Below are positions 1-14,149 of a stretch of DNA of 64,000 bases, piece by piece; positions within the stretch are counted from its first letter, which is position 1, and every line of letters begins with the position of its first letter. The translations under genes and the position numbers were made by a program. The notes under the pieces were generated by a model. It worked only from the letters and a program-made list of their open reading frames with translations. It was not told the DNA's origin and made no database searches. This DNA comes from Saxidomus purpurata (lineage: Eukaryota > Mollusca > Bivalvia > Venerida > Veneridae), in NCBI GenBank assembly GCA_022818135.1, contig JAFMSR010000035.1, forward strand, positions 1 to 64,000, read 5' to 3'.

Positions 1-255
1 TATATTTCAGTTGTGTATAGCAGACGATACTTAAGGTAAATTTCTGAGGAAGTCAGTCACGTACAAGCAACAAATATTCCTTGCAGACCATGGATTTGTC
101 ACATAAATTGAGAGAGTCTATATGCAACTTGCTTCCAATTTATTGTGGATAGGATGCAAATTGTCAGATTTCTTTAATGCTTCGTTAAATCCCTAATGAT
201 CTTGACGGAAACCTATATTACAGAACCCGCTGATGTAGACAGTTTAAATACTTAT
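1..255. repeat. Dispersed repeat family R1, copy 1 (cut by window edge)
   Basis: This is one of three diverged copies of the same sequence; the others are at about 8430-8930 and 14150-14640. Shared blocks in the same order include GTCAGTCACGT / ATCAGTCACGT, ATGCAACTTGCTTC, AAATTGTCAG and ATCTTGACGGAAAC. All copies lie in the same orientation. This copy starts mid-element at the window edge. No open frame is conserved among the copies, so it is probably a non-coding element or part of a duplicated segment. Confidence 0.7.
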
Positions 256-1867
256 TGATTAGAATTTTATAGCACTATTGTCAGATTAGCATATGCGCAC
301 AACACATGCAGAATCATATTGGATTGGACAAACGAAAAATCAAGGAGTGTTCAATACTAGTAAGTTTTTGAGACTCGCTTTATAAAATAAGACTAAAGCT
401 GATTTACGGCAAATTTCTTATATCAATCCGTCAAAGTATTCTCCCTTAACAGAGATAATTATCCATGACCTGAAAGCCACAGAGTAGTCTGCTCTTTGTA
501 TAACACGTAGACACTGATACACAGTACTGCGAAGGGCTCCCTTCTGGAGTTAAAACGACGCCCAGAAAGCATATTGTTCATTACGGGAAAGAGAAAGAAG
601 TCACAGGAACTTTGGTATTGCAAGTACATGTATGTGGGTGCAGCAATGTTCGACTTGTTGTTGTCGCAGAAACTACTGCACAATAGTACTCTTGTATGTA
701 AATACATTACTATGGATAAGACCAATACTCTTAAAGCCAGTTCGTTTAATGTACTGTTTTCTCACTGATGTCAATACCCTTTTCAGTAGCAGCTCTATAT
801 TTGTACAAGGTGCACTAGATATTTGCGGAGGACTTTTCAAATGAAATACAAATGGTGTAAAGAACCGTTAAGAACTTCTTAGTTCGTTTTGCTACAATTA
901 GTCCTTGTTGTAGCTTCCTTAACAACTGTTTACTAGTATTTTTTACCCGCTTTTGGGGTTCGAAATAACAGAGTAACGTTTCATCAGTTGTATGGAGCTC
1001 ACATTTCACTTTATTTTATTGGCAGTTTTGTACACTTTAAAAACGTTTAAACCGTTTGGCCTTCTGGTATTTGGTCAGAAGGTTGCCTTTCATGCGTTAA
1101 AAGGTAGTGTCATTGTATACGGAGTATCTGTGTTTAAACGCAATAGTAAAACTAATTTTCTGTGTATACATGTCTATTTAATCCACGTAAACCTCGATTC
1201 ATGTTAGACTTTATGTTTTTGAATAAAACCGTTGCTCCTTGTTTTCAAGCTTTTGCGATGAAAATTCGATATCTTGATGGGCAAAGGTTTGGAGGATTAT
1301 TTAGGCAAAAACACTAAATATTCCGCTCGGTAGGGATATTAGTCATTTACAAATGAATATAGATACTCACGGCATTTTTTAATTTTCATGTTTCCTAGAA
1401 GAAACAGAAATGCTACTAGTATTTGCTGCGACCTTTTTGAACCAGACAGCTCTTAACGAAGCACTTGGACTTAAAATTGATAAGGATCAGTCTGGGAGAG
1501 ATTAACAAAAGTCACGTTTTCTGTGCTACGACTTCAATAAGACTAATAAGGTATTGTAATTATTGTTATTGATATAATGTTATAGACTGTAGTGATATTC
1601 TGTCTTCGTATGTTACTGGAGGAAATGATTACAAGCAGATCTGTCATTTAAGGTTTGACAAGAGCTTTATAAGTGTTGCAATATGATTATGTGTATTTAA
1701 CCGATTTTTGCAGGAATATTCAAGTTTCTTAATGTTTATGTAATGGTTTAAAAACGTTATATATACATTGTTTTTCATTTTCATTTTATCGTGTTTTTTA
1801 TCTTTTCAAAATATTCATATATTTTATAATTTTATAAGTGAAACCTCCCTTTCTGCCCCCGCCCCCC

Positions 1868-1910
<43 letters not shown>

Positions 1911-4900
1911 CGAACCAAACAAACGCACAGAAGGTCGAATCCCTTATTTGCTTCATGACTCCTATGACAGTCTTTAGACTTGACATATATAGTCCAACAA
2001 ACAGGAAATCAATTTCATTGATAAGTAGAAATGTCTTGTTTATTGTTGATTTCCAGTTCTTTGTTGTTGTTGTTTTTTAAACATGCGCTTGAGTACTTGC
2101 AAGTTTTATAAAAATTAAATGTGTTGTTAAAGAAAAATATAGGTTTTAACGCAGATTTGCTTTAGTGTTTTCATTCTGAAGAAGCTATTTATCTGTAAAA
2201 ATAGCTTAAAATTGCTTCTTCTTTTTAAATGCAGTAAAGAATATAAATATCTCTTTGACTAATATGAATAATTTGTACAGTATTGACTTGAGTTATTTAT
2301 TAACACAACTCGACACTTTACTCATCTTGATAAGGAAAAGGCATTTTTGTTATATATATTTGCTCCTACGGCTGAGGAAATATTAAACAGATATCGGCTA
2401 ATGATGAGATGAATATCCAACTCTATGGACCAAAGTGTTCAATATTTATTCAGGCCCAAATCCGATGGGATGACACATACTCCAGGTACTTACCGGAATC
2501 ATCGACGAGCACATTCTATATTGTTTGACCTTGCATATATATTAAGCATCAATTATAAACATTGTGAAAGACCCATTATACATATACTTTTCACGTCACC
2601 CGTGTTTGTTTGCACGTATATATCACTGACGTACGTAGTAATGAGAACGCAATGCTTGTAATTTAAAGTCACAAAACTTAAGAAGAGGTTAATTATAAAT
2701 TCTTGCCTCGAAAAGCATAATTTACTTAGTCTTGACACTTAATGAAATCAATTATATAAAGTATATATATTAGGCACTTACTACATAATGTTTTACCAGA
2801 CGTTAAACGAAAATGCCAAGTATAAACAATGAAATATTTCCAAGGTTTCAAGCTGGCTACGTGTACAGCAAATAAAATGCAATAACAATAATTTATCGTA
2901 CCAGATTATGCTTTTTAAGTTCATGTTTGTTTTCTTATAATTTCCAAGACTTGTACAGTATGTTGGGTTTTACAAAACTTTATCATGTGGAACAATACTT
3001 AAATTCTGTCCAAAGAAAGATATTCCCTATCATGAAACGTATCTCTCTCCAAGCTCATCTCTGTTGTGAAATGTTAGGAGAGAAAGCATTAATAGAGTTT
3101 TTTGAAAAGACTCTAACCACTGATGCCAGTCTAATGATGTCCTTGCCGCTAATTAACGTGTTTGTGTTTTTCAGTCACATGGTTTCACCTTGTTAAAAGC
3201 GGACCAGACAGAAAAACTGAAGGTCATTTAATAACTGCTTCTATTTCCGAGATTTGCAATTTGTGTTTAGAACGCTTCACAATGTTTAATAGTATGTTAA
3301 ATTGAATTAAGCGTTCTTTAGGGTTTTCTTGGTGAATTCTTGCAAATGCTCACAATTTAGACGCAAGGTCTGCTATTGTTGTATTCAGACTGCATTGATC
3401 TGTGCAAGTCTTTGCAGAACTCAAGCTTTATATATATCACGAAATAAGTTGCCTAATTCGTTTTCATTTATCTAGGGAGATGTTCTATTTTGTCTTCGAC
3501 CACAGGGCAGGAATTTATTTTGTTCAAAACTTAACTTACAAAGAAACAATTCCGTAAGAATGTGCTTTCTTTGCTCTTGCTGGTATGCGACCTTTGAAAC
3601 ACGTTTAGTTTATTTTGTAAATATTCATCGGTAAAATTAATGATTAGTTCTTAAGTATTTTATTGAATATTGTAGTATACACTTGAACGTTAGTTTAAGC
3701 TATTTTTTCTTTAACATTTCACAAGTTTTACTTAGTATATGAAACATGTGCTTGTAATGGTTTTTGCATGGCTGTCTAAATGCTTCAGTTACATATAGAT
3801 GTATTCTATGACCAGGTGACACCTGACCCTTTTCCCGAGTTATCAATATTCAGGTATATAAGGATGAAGGTCTCATCTTTGGCTGCATGCATTGTGCTTG
3901 GTGTATTGTAGCATATTGCTGCAGTAATATTATTCCTGTCATTTCTGTCGTCATGGCAACTCATGTTGTAAACAAGATGCATTATTACAAAATATTGGTT
4001 ACGCTATGAAAGCCTTGACATTTTACTTATCTTACATTAAACATACGATATGAAATTTATTTTATTGGAACTGTTAACGACAATCTCTAAATATCTAAAT
4101 GTGATGCCTACGTACTTACCACTTTACTTACCAAACTTACTGACATTTGGTGTCTATATATCATTTAAATATATATAGAAAAATATGACTGATTATAAGT
4201 GTTACTATGTGTATTTGTATCCGCTCAATGTTTGCCTTTTTTCCTTTTTCCGTTTTTGAATGGGATAATACCCTTCAATATGATAATCGCAATTTAACGT
4301 TATATATTCACCAATGATTAGATATCATTAAAAACAAGCATTGCGACAGTTATAGCTAAATAACATAAACATATAACAGTCTTATTCCTATTGAACATAG
4401 TTGAAAAGTTGAAAATGACAAAAAAATTTATGACCCTCCAAGTCATAAAATGATTTTCCATCAAATTGATAATGATAAATTTGTGTTTGCATGCACTAAT
4501 GAAAGAAATGGTTGAGTATAACTTATTTTCTTTTAATTTTCTAAACATTTTTCACGTTTAAGAACTTTTCTTGACCATTCTTTTTCTGGTCATTTTAAGC
4601 AGAATTATAGCTTTAAGTATTCTATAGGACATTTTGTAAGAATGCTATCCGACGGTATACTCAGCGAGTACAATTTACTCCCTTTTTTCATCACGTTGAT
4701 TATATATTTTCTCAACGATCATGAAACGATTCATTACAAGAAAGATGCAGCTGCATTGAAGTCACCTAATAAGTTAAGGAAGGAATTTCATTTCCGCATA
4801 CTGATATTTGAGAAAACGTCTATATAACCTCAGGAAATTCGGCAAAGAATTCTTGTGGTAAATGTTTTACAAAGTAATAAGTTTTCAACCCGGAAATGAC

Positions 4901-5302
4901 CTCATGTTATATACAAAACTTTTATGCCTTCTACTACTAATATTATGATATATCTTTAGTTTCTCTTCGTAAGTATTACAGCTTATTTTCTTACATACAA
5001 AATAAAAATTAGTTCTGGAAATCAATTTGGAATTTAGATTGGCCATGTTTTATGTGACAGGCACTATTATTAGGCCATTATACTGGGAAGGGCACACATC
5101 TGTGAATAACATTTCAGCCTAGACTTATATAGATGTCACAGCTGTGTATGAATGTAGTTAAGCTCAGTCTTAAATTCATCAACGTTTTGTTTAACTTTAT
5201 ATATAAATGGCTTGTTGACAAGTTAAAGATATCAGCATATAAAGCCTGCACCAGAAAGAAAGCCGTGAAAGAATAGGGTCTGTTTTCTGTTACAATGGCG
5301 AC
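256..5302. other. No gene seen; AT-rich intergenic DNA with one CA microsatellite
   Basis: Only short, low-information open frames occur here, none with a recognisable domain. The only clear structure is the CA repeat at 1870-1908. The longest frame (2927-3196, 89 codons) has no start context, splice support or motif I recognise. Confidence 0.5.
1870..1908. repeat. (CA)n microsatellite
   Basis: An uninterrupted CA dinucleotide run of about 39 bases follows a C-rich stretch. It produces artificial Thr-His and Val-Cys frames that are not genes. Confidence 0.95.
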
Positions 5303-5712
5303 TTAAAGTGGAATTATGCCCATTTATTTCAAGTAAAAAGCCAGATGAAATAGGTGTATGTAAAAAGGGTAGAGGAAATAATAGCTTTTAACCCAATACA
5401 CCAAACTCTTCCTGCTACCAGTACGAAATAATAACTTTCCAAATATTGCTTTTCCTATTTTGACTAGGAGAGTCAATTTAAGAAAAAAGTCAACTGCATG
5501 CAGGAGTTGCTTCCCGTCCACTGCCGAAATCTCTACCAACAATAACAAAGGAACTATTATTTTATTAGTCCATTTTTTTTATTTCTAAAGCACCAACTTC
5601 AAATACTAGTGCGGCATTATCATTAGTTTAACACATTTAAATGCACAGAAACCGAAAATTGCTTTTATAAAACTATCACCAAAAAGGTAAGATGCGCATA
5701 ATGTCACTTTAA
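5303..5712. mobile_element. MITE of family TTAA-1, copy 1 (complete)
   Basis: A 410-bp element has imperfect terminal inverted repeats: the left end begins TTAAAGTGGAATTATGC and the right end is the reverse complement of TTAAAGTGACATTATGC. Both ends begin with TTAA, so the outer four bases may be the target duplication, as in piggyBac/Kolobok-type insertion. It is inverted relative to copies at 26225-26601 and 52606-53058. Short open frames inside it are not conserved as protein, so it is non-autonomous. Confidence 0.8.
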
Positions 5713-6984
5713 TTTGAAATAACAGAAGGTTATTCAGGGATTATCAACAATGATTTTCATTAAACTCTTAATATCTTGGAGCGGCTGTCGCTGAATTTTC
5801 TGATCATTATTATCTTGTGTGGGTAAGCTTTGGACTGTATCATTACAGCGTACCTTCTCGGATAATTGTGATTAATTGTTGCGATATCCAGCGTATATTG
5901 AAATATCTATATAGTTACTTTAATTACAACGATTCCATCTCTTAACAAAGATTTTAATCATTAAGTGCAGTAAAATACCTTCAATTTTCTTAGATCAATG
6001 ATACCAACTAGTCGACTTTGTTACAAAATTACAAAATATCAGCATATATCTGACTCTATTTTATGTAGGGTATATGACAAATGAGTTTCCCTTATGCTAA
6101 GCTTTCAGTGTTTTCTTCAACTATTTATCCTATTTTCACGATGCTTTTATTCAATAATATTGATTTTTGAAGACTTAAAGGATCACTTTCACAGTATAGT
6201 AAAATACATAGCGCGATATCGAGTACTACATACAAACGTACTTAGCAAATTATGTAACACTTTTATGCCAAAAAGACATATCTTTTGATAAAATTAACGT
6301 AATATTCCAGATATTTCTTTAGTCTCTAGGAAAATGATTGGTTAATGGAATTCAACCCTGATAATTGTGACAAATCTGAACAATAACCAGAAAGAGAAAA
6401 CCGACATGTACATGTATAGTAATACAATGTTCACTATATGGTTCCCAGTTAATATCAGCTGAAGCTGCAAAATACCTTGGCCTAACTATATGCCATGACC
6501 TTTCGTGTACCAAAACATCAATACTATTTCTGCTAAAGCCAATAACAAACTCAGATTCAGAAAGAGAAATGTCAAAAATCAAACAAAAAGATTAAGAATT
6601 AAGGGATTAGAGTAGTGATATAAATGAATAAATTGGGCTTTTTATTTTGCACTGCTTTTCTTTTTCTACCAAGGCCTATTTTTCTCTTTAAATAAATATA
6701 AAGGCCACTTTCTCGAGAGACCTTTCTCCTTTTATACAAATCAGAACACTTCACATTCAAGTACAAGATATAAATAAACACACAGGTATATTGCAGAGTC
6801 TCAGATCTATGAAGTGACAGTATTGGGCCAGATTAAATTGATATTCTGTGCCAGCGTCCGTTAAGTGCTTTACTTTTTAGTACGGTATCAACATTTTGAG
6901 ATTGACTTTTGAAGGGGATAATTATCTTTTTCAGTCTCTGGGAAGGCAAAAATTTTAAAACAGTCAATCTAAGACACTTTTGAT

Positions 6985-7490
6985 TCCAGCTTTCTTAGGG
7001 GGTCGCAGATTCAAAAGACAACCAGACAACTCGCCTCCATTCCCATTTCAACAGCCATACACCATGCCATGATTCAAGCAACGCCGGTAACAGAAACAAA
7101 GGCAGACCTACAGGGCGACGCCACCACAACTCACCAGTATCAGAAGATGAAACAAGACATGTTTCAAAGAAAAAGAATGACAGTCCTTTCGTACACCAAC
7201 GACCGAATCTTGACCGAAGACGACAAACCTCTACGAACAGTGATGAATTCTTAACTGCGAAGATTGCCGCAATCACATAGTCATGAGAGATCACCCCAGG
7301 ACCAAAGACTACCAAACTTCAAAAGCTTGAAGAACCAAGATTTACACATTCTATAATCTGCTATTACTCTATTACTGCAAGAGAGAAGGTCACATAGCTT
7401 AGATGTCCAGAGAAGAATCACAACAGGAGCAAAAACAAACAAGAACCGAAAACAGATTAAACAAAACCACACAGAAGCCATTAAACAAGG
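6985..7490 (+). pseudogene. Decayed Gag-like or ORF1-like relic with a broken zinc knuckle
   Basis: Base composition changes here to a richer A/C mix than the neighbours. In shifting frames it reads as basic, Arg/Lys/Gln-rich protein. Near 7360-7400 the frame reads Tyr-Tyr-Cys-Lys-Arg-Glu-Gly-His, the middle of a CCHC zinc knuckle, with an 8-base local duplication separating the first cysteine and a stop following. Such a knuckle after a basic region is typical of Gag proteins of LTR elements or ORF1 of LINEs. No reverse transcriptase is adjacent, so the element type is unknown. Several frameshifts and stops make it dead. Confidence 0.35.
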
Positions 7491-7690
7491 GGATGTGTCT
7501 ACAGGTCTAGCCTTAGTCTAAACAATGAATCAAGACATTTAAAACATAAAGAAGATGTCCTATAAAGATGGTAGAGGCATTAAATTGCAACAATCCATTT
7601 ATACTCAAGCAGAATCCAGACTGGCGAAGCATCTTGAAAGACGCAGTTCCTGTCACAGGATTGGTAGCGGTACTACCAATATCCCAGTAG

Positions 7691-7818
7691 TTTAATCATA
7701 TTTTATTGCATATATACAAAAATACATGTACACGCAAACAGACATATTACATAACAAAACAAAAGCAAAAGGGTCGGGCCACAAGTTCTATTAACATTAG
7801 TGGACGGCCCCTCCCAAT
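7691..7818. repeat. Dispersed repeat R2, copy 1
   Basis: About 125 bp are shared with 17966-18090, including ATCATATTTTATT, AATACATGTACAC, ACCAAAACAAAAGCAA-like and GGGCCACAAGTTCTA followed by GGACGGCC. It looks like the 3' end of a LINE family read on the minus strand, but no coding part adjoins this copy. Confidence 0.7.
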
Positions 7819-8429
7819 GTTGCTAGCATTACATCACATATGTAGAAAGATGCCTTCATGTGCACAATAGATCTAGCAGATACCCTTGAAGACAGATGTA
7901 ATTTTTTGTAGACTTGGTTAGCTATCATTAATATTTACGTTGTAACAATTCATAATGTATCCTTTATATATTGTTAGTTAACGAACTAGTTAGGTAAACG
8001 TTTGTTTGGATTCTAAACTAATCCTTTCTTAAGTCATCAATTTCTCGGTAATATAGTGTGGTGTTTCTCCTGACAGAATAAAGAAAAATTATATAAGATG
8101 GTATAATTCTATAACATCTCTCATTTCCCACTGATGTTCGAACCAAACATAACAGCTCCTTTAAGATTAGATTTCTGGCCAACCGCATCAATAAAATGGG
8201 CCTCAGATATTTGTACTTTAAAAGACAATAAATAATAATATTATCATAAGGCAACATTCACCTATTTATCCCAACAGCACAATAGTCATAAGTCTAAATA
8301 ATCGACTGATATTCCCGTGGGTCTTCCTGGTTTAAATTCACGAATTTATGCATCGTATCAAATGGCCAAAACTATAATATTTTTAACGTTTTTAAAAATC
8401 TTACATTATTGCATAACTGTTACAGATGA

Positions 8430-8930
8430 TTTTTTGTGCAATGTGAAAAGATGTCATTGAAATGTTTCATTTCTTTTAAAGATATCGCTCACATAAAATT
8501 CAAACTCAAAATCAAATGTTTTGTGTCAAAAGGCACGCTGTTGAACGTTTAAATGAAATAGAAGTTGGAATAACCATCATATTATTTTGTTGAAGGAAGA
8601 AGAATCGATTTAATAGCTTAGACAATGAAAAACTTTTATGTATGAGGCAAATGGAACACTTTACTTTTCCTATTATAAAAGCAGACGATAACTTAGGTCC
8701 ATTACAGGAGTAATCAGTCACGTTCCAGGCGAAAATGTTCACTTCAGACCGTTTCATTTTTCATGCAACCGAACGTAAATTGACAGAGAATATATGCAAC
8801 TTGCTTCAAATTTACACAAACTGTCAGTTATCTGTAATGCCTAGTTAAATTTCGAATGATCTTGACGGAAACTTAATTTACTTAATTCGATGAAATAGAC
8901 AATTTAAATACATAATATTATTTACTAGAA
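8430..8930. repeat. Dispersed repeat R1, copy 2
   Basis: It aligns over about 500 bp with 14150-14640, and its right half with 1-255. Conserved blocks include CATAAAATTCAAACTCA, AATGAAATAGAA.TTGGAAT, TTAGGTCCATTACAG, ATCAGTCACGTT, ACCGAACGTAAATTGACAGA and CTTGACGGAAACTTA. No terminal inverted repeats or conserved frame were found. Confidence 0.75.
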
Positions 8931-9693
8931 TTTATAGTACTATCATACGGGAATAACACAATGCATCATGATTTGAACAGACCAAAGGGACAAAACCGTT
9001 TTAAGCTTTAAGAACATCATTCTTAACCGTATGTTTAGGCGGTTTGACGTCCTTTTGAACTCCCATAAACCTTGAATATCTTTAAAAGTAATGAACTGGC
9101 TTATCGAACATTTAACAAAACCTTTTAAAACAATCTTACATTGTACCAACTCTCACAGGAAAAAAAATTCCGACTATGAAAATGTGTACTTTTCATTGAC
9201 ATTTGATGTTAACTTTCAAGCTTTGCACATTGATAAGTGCACTTTGCTTTAGTATCACTGTATATTTTATAGCACATCAGTGCTGATTTAAAGTTTGGTA
9301 TGAGGTCTAGACATTGCTATCATTTAAATATGTATTTTATCAAAACCTATTGCTTCCTCAATGGATGTTTGCCACTGACCATTTTAACCAGAAGTTATTT
9401 CATAGAGCCACATACACTTTGTAAAATATCGTTCTCGTTATAAAACTATGTTATATATTTTTTGTGTTGACGAGTTGTCTCCACGACAATATACTCTTCA
9501 AATGTTAGAGAATGTAATACAGCATACAGGAGGAATAAATAAACACACATATGACAAATGTACACACAATTCTATTGACACATCATATTTATTTATAAAA
9601 TAAGCAAAGATTAAAAACGAGCAAAAGGGACAGTTAATTGCAAACACGAAAGGAATGAATAAAAATTATATTGTATTTCTTATTATATTCCAG
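8931..9693. other. No gene seen
   Basis: AT-rich sequence without a motif-bearing frame or an evident repeat partner in this window. Confidence 0.4.
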
Positions 9694-9838
9694 TTTCAAT
9701 CAAAGGATGGGTCTCCAACATGTGCCCCTTGAAGTTAAAGCAGGTTTAGGTCAACTTCTACAGCACATGAAACCTGCAGAAAGGAAGGAAATTGTGTCGT
9801 TCATAAAAACGTGTAGTGCTTTGAATACACCAGGTTAA
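9694..9838 (+). CDS. Candidate terminal coding exon, unknown protein
   Basis: After a plausible splice acceptor (ATTATATTCCAG, ending at 9693) an open frame runs 48 codons to a TAA at 9836-9838. It reads FNQRMGLQHVPLEV, then a Lys/Leu/Gln-rich stretch that would form an amphipathic helix, then KTCSALNTPG. Mixed, non-repetitive composition and balanced codon choice make it look more protein-like than the surrounding shadow frames. I do not recognise the family. No upstream exon that would splice to it in phase 1 could be identified in the preceding 9 kb. It may be the last exon of a gene with widely spaced exons, or a fragment of a mobile element. Confidence 0.3.
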
Positions 9839-10298
9839 CATACTCTGCTAGAAGTAAAAATATTTATATGGATTCTCCTCCTTCCAAAGCCACTGGCTAT
9901 AGGTGATTGAACGTATCTAATAAAGGAGAATCAAGAGTCAAGCACCTTCCTCGAGTAGGCCTCCTTGTAGGTCTTCTAAGAACTTGTTCCTGTAGAAACC
10001 ATGGTAGCAGGAGATTCGCGCTGTACCGTTTCTAAGATATGTTTTATACGGAAGTGTTCACGGAGTTCTGACAAAACACAATTATCAAAGGCATGCGCAA
10101 TATTGGTAACCCACCTTCTGACCCAACGGATGGTATTTTTGCAAAGACATTTCGAAAGTGAACAAAATATGCTGATAAAAAGACTAAATAAGCTTCTTTC
10201 ATGGATCTATTATTTTCGATCTAAGAGACAGACCAATTATTAAAAATGACTAAGTAGAAAAGGGAAAGACCCATTGAGGATTTCTTCTAAAAGAGAAC

Positions 10299-10781
10299 TT
10301 TTAGCTCATCTGAGCACGAAGTACTCAAAAGTGAGCTAATGTCCGTCGTCTGTTTCTCGCCTGTCAACACGTAACCTTCTGTATGCATTTTCACTAGATC
10401 TTTATGAAACTTTGTCAGACTGACTGTCTTGATAAAATCAAGGTCGAGTTAGAATATGGACGATCTTGGGTCAAAATCTTGGCCACGAGGGTCAAATCAT
10501 AAAAAACGTGTGTATACAATAGAGGTTGCATTTTTCATCGGATCTTCATGAAACATGATCAGAATGATTATCTTGATAAAATCTAGATCTTGTGTATGCC
10601 ATACAGGTGACATTGACAACCCAATCATCATGTAAATTGGTCAAAAAGTTGTCTTGTCAAGGTCAAACAGAATGTTAAAAGTTCGTATTTATGATTAATA
10701 GTTTAGAGTTGAAGTTTGGCAACATATTGTCATAAATAGGTCAACGATGAGCGATAAAGGACCATATTGGTCCTATTGTTT
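10299..10781. repeat. Bivalve-type dispersed repeat R3
   Basis: It begins TTTAGCTCATCTGAGCACGA and ends with GATGAGCGATAAAGGACCAT...TGGTCCTATTG. These ends resemble a repeat class common in bivalve genomes (TTTAGCTCACCTGAGC / GGTGAGCGATATAGGGCCAT). Inside are reiterated segments such as GATCTT(C/T)ATGAAAC and GTCTTGATAAAATC / ATCTTGATAAAATC, showing internal duplication. No coding potential. Confidence 0.65.
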
Positions 10782-13700
10782 GAAAAAACGACTTTCTTTG
10801 ATTATTACTGAAACTGAGCATTTTTTCTTGACGCAAATATTGTAATTTGTTCGCGGACAAACTCTTTAATTACAAATCCAAGTTAAATATTTTTTCGCGA
10901 AATTTTTGCAGTAGTAGTAACATTTTAATCCATCGCGAATAAAATGCGATTTACAGTAAACATAAGGGAAGTGCTAGTGAAGATGAAAGTTATCTGATCT
11001 ACGATGTTAAGCCATTCGCAAGGTCTATATCATGTTTGATTAAGAGTCAATATGACCATCTTCGACGACGGGAAAGTAGCATTTACCAATCTATGGATCT
11101 GTGAAATATATCGTTATTGCATGATAAACTTTGAATGACTTGTTTGTATCCTTAAGAAGACGAGTGCAATATAACAAAAGCCATCTGAAATCGATACTCA
11201 TACTTTTGGACCATCATATTTGTAGCTTTTAAAAAAGCTAAAAAGCGGCTTGAGACAATGTGTACAGTTATACAGATGAAGCAAAACCGAGTTCGGTTTT
11301 ATATCAATGCCACCAATTACTTAATGAAAATTAAGATTTAAAGATAAGTTCCAAATAAAGTAGCAAATGTGAATAGTTCATCAATAAGGCAACTGTAATG
11401 ACCTTATGATGGTTTAGTTTCTGTCAAAGTATACAATAAAATAATTGGTATCTCTACTTTCAAGCAAGAACGTTACAAAGGGTGATTATGTATTAATACA
11501 AGACAAACAAGAGTGTTTTCTCTGTCATAAGAAAGTGTGTACTAAATATGTAATTTCAATGTGTTTCATAAGATCAGATTTTTACTGTATTCGAACATGC
11601 AAAGTATGAGCTTTAATTTACATTTTAAAAGTTAGTAAATGTACACACTGTACCGAATTCGAAATATATGTCTTATTGAAAATGATTTAATTAAATAGTC
11701 TGCATGGACGCCTAGATATTTAAGATTCTGACTCACACGCGGTCTTAATTTATTATCATTTTCGCGCTCTCCGTCCACCAGTCCGTCCGTAACAAAGTAA
11801 CCAATATAATTTCCTGTAACTTAAAACAAGTATAGATCAGCTAAAAGTGGTGATGCACTAGCAAATTTGACAATGCTTCTTTTTTCTGAAAAAGCTTTTT
11901 CAGTATTTCTTTATATTTGGCACAAACAGTTAACTTTGTAGTCTCTAAAATGGAAAGTTTAGAAATCCGTCGGCACAAGTAATTTACTTTGCAGTCTCTA
12001 ACAAGGGAAAAATTAAAAAACCTTTGTTTGCAAAAATTTGAAATAATTGAATAATATAAATCACCCCTACTTTGGTATATTTACCAAACCTTCCTTTTTA
12101 AATTAACGTGATATATCCCGCGTATGTATTTTGTTCTACATGAATGTCAACCTTATTACGAGATATTAGACTTGTATTTTATCGTATCTCAATCACCATT
12201 TTTAGAGTAAAATGTGTTGTAGCTAATCGAGTTTTAACTATCAGTAACTGTTTTTAAGTTCTTGTAAGAATAATTGTTTGGAATAGGTGTATTACCAAAC
12301 ATGCACGAAAACATGCAACAGTGAAACAGTTACTATTTGTACTTGTTGTTTCTTCCAAACAAGCGTATTAGTGATGCGTGTTGGAGACTGTCGTGTTCTG
12401 AGAAGGTTTTGCATTCAAAGCGATCCTGGAACTTTAACGGAATTCTTCACAGTTTGTGATGTACTTTTAATGATAGTAAAATAATTGACTGAATGTTCTA
12501 ATATGTAAAATCAACATGTTTATCGTTTTCCTCTTGGTAGAATCAGTTGAACAGGAAAGTTACTCTATAGACATTGGCTTCGAGAAATTCCGGATTGATT
12601 AAACACTAGACAGTATTCAATCATCGACTTTAACTACAATATGTCCCAAATTTGTCTAAGTAAGCGACTAAGGACTCATAAAATTGATACTTCATTCATC
12701 CGAATTATAAATAGCATTATCTGAGTAAAGCTCCAAATCAGGAACTACCAATCAGGTATCGGCAGTATAGGCAACGTTAATAACATAAAGATTTGAATGT
12801 GGGAGAGGTTAGATTTATCTCAATAACAGTTTCTATCGTTCTACGCTGTACTGGTCCGGTGTATTATATGTTCTTTAGCTCATATTAATCATCCACTTGT
12901 GGGTAGGCGGAGATTTAAATACAAGTAAAACTGATATTAAAGTCTCAGGACCACATTGACAAGTAGCTCTTAAAAAAGCTCCCTGCCAACTCTTTTTCGT
13001 GAAAAGGCTACTTGAATAAAAAAGACATCAATATGTAAACATTGTTTTAGAGTGAATAAAACATGATTCTATCATTATCCTATCAATAAATTTATGTTAC
13101 TATATCAGTTAATTCAAAGTGATCCTGTGACAATAAAATATCTGTACTAATCACAGTGTTTAGAGCAGGACGAGAATATTGTGTTGAACATAGTCGATCG
13201 CTCTTTCTTAACTTGAACGGTTGTGATTCTTTACGATCAACTTTATTCAAAGCTTTTATCTTAATATAGCATGTGCCAAATTCGAGAACATAGTTGATGC
13301 AAGAAGTGGAAAATTATCTTCAGATTCACTTGTACATGTTATTTGCACATCAGCATATCATTTTACGAAACCCTAATTGTAATTTAAGTCGTAATATTAT
13401 GAGCTAAGCAACTGTCGATAATGTCCCAAGCATAATGTCCCAAGTCTCGATGTTATGCGTCTATGTTTGGCGCGGGACTAGGGCGATTTTTGTAAGGTTT
13501 TGGACTTTTCTGCGAAGGAAACTGCCAGATTTGTCCTTCATTTATTGCATAGAGCGTCTTTGGCCATACAGCAATCGTGCAAAATGCTTTTTATCGCTAA
13601 TAAGCTTTATAATATATAAGATACATTGCATACATGTTTGCCATGTGAAAATCATACGAATGTCTTGGTTAGCAACTAGTTTTGTACCCGTTTTGCAATA

Positions 13701-14149
13701 GTCAAACATATTGTCAATGTTTGTCGGTGCAGAAGGTATTTATGTTCATGGTGATGTGCATGATAGTCACTAGATGTTTTCTTCTGCCCACATAATTATT
13801 CCGTCAGACACTCGGTAAACATACTCGTTTAAGAGAAATTTTACGTCTGGTTACCCGTTTCGAAGCCTTCATACAGACACCGCAAGGCGCATGGGAACAA
13901 AGTTGAAGATTATACACTCTGACGTCATCCGGTTTATAAGTTTTTGAACAACTTTATTATAGCCGGTCAGCTAGGTCAATCAGCTATTGGTCAACATTTA
14001 TCGAAGCAGTGTTTAACAAGCACAATCGGCTGAAGTCTAACATTAGTTCGTGGCCATTCCAAGTTTACATTCACGAAGACAAGACTTTGAACGAGTGGAT
14101 ATAAAATGTAAACTTCATGGACAGAGTTGTTAAAGGTGAGTGGTGCATT
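10782..14149. other. No gene seen
   Basis: There are short open frames only (65 codons at 12287-12484, 88 codons at 13435-13701), with no motifs, signal peptide or splice context. Small hairpins occur, such as AGCTTTTAAAAAAGCT at 11226-11241. Nothing supports a gene. Confidence 0.45.

Noticed and set aside
2927..3196. 89-codon frame as a gene
   Set aside because: Composition is fairly protein-like, but there is no motif, homologous copy in the window or splice/start support.
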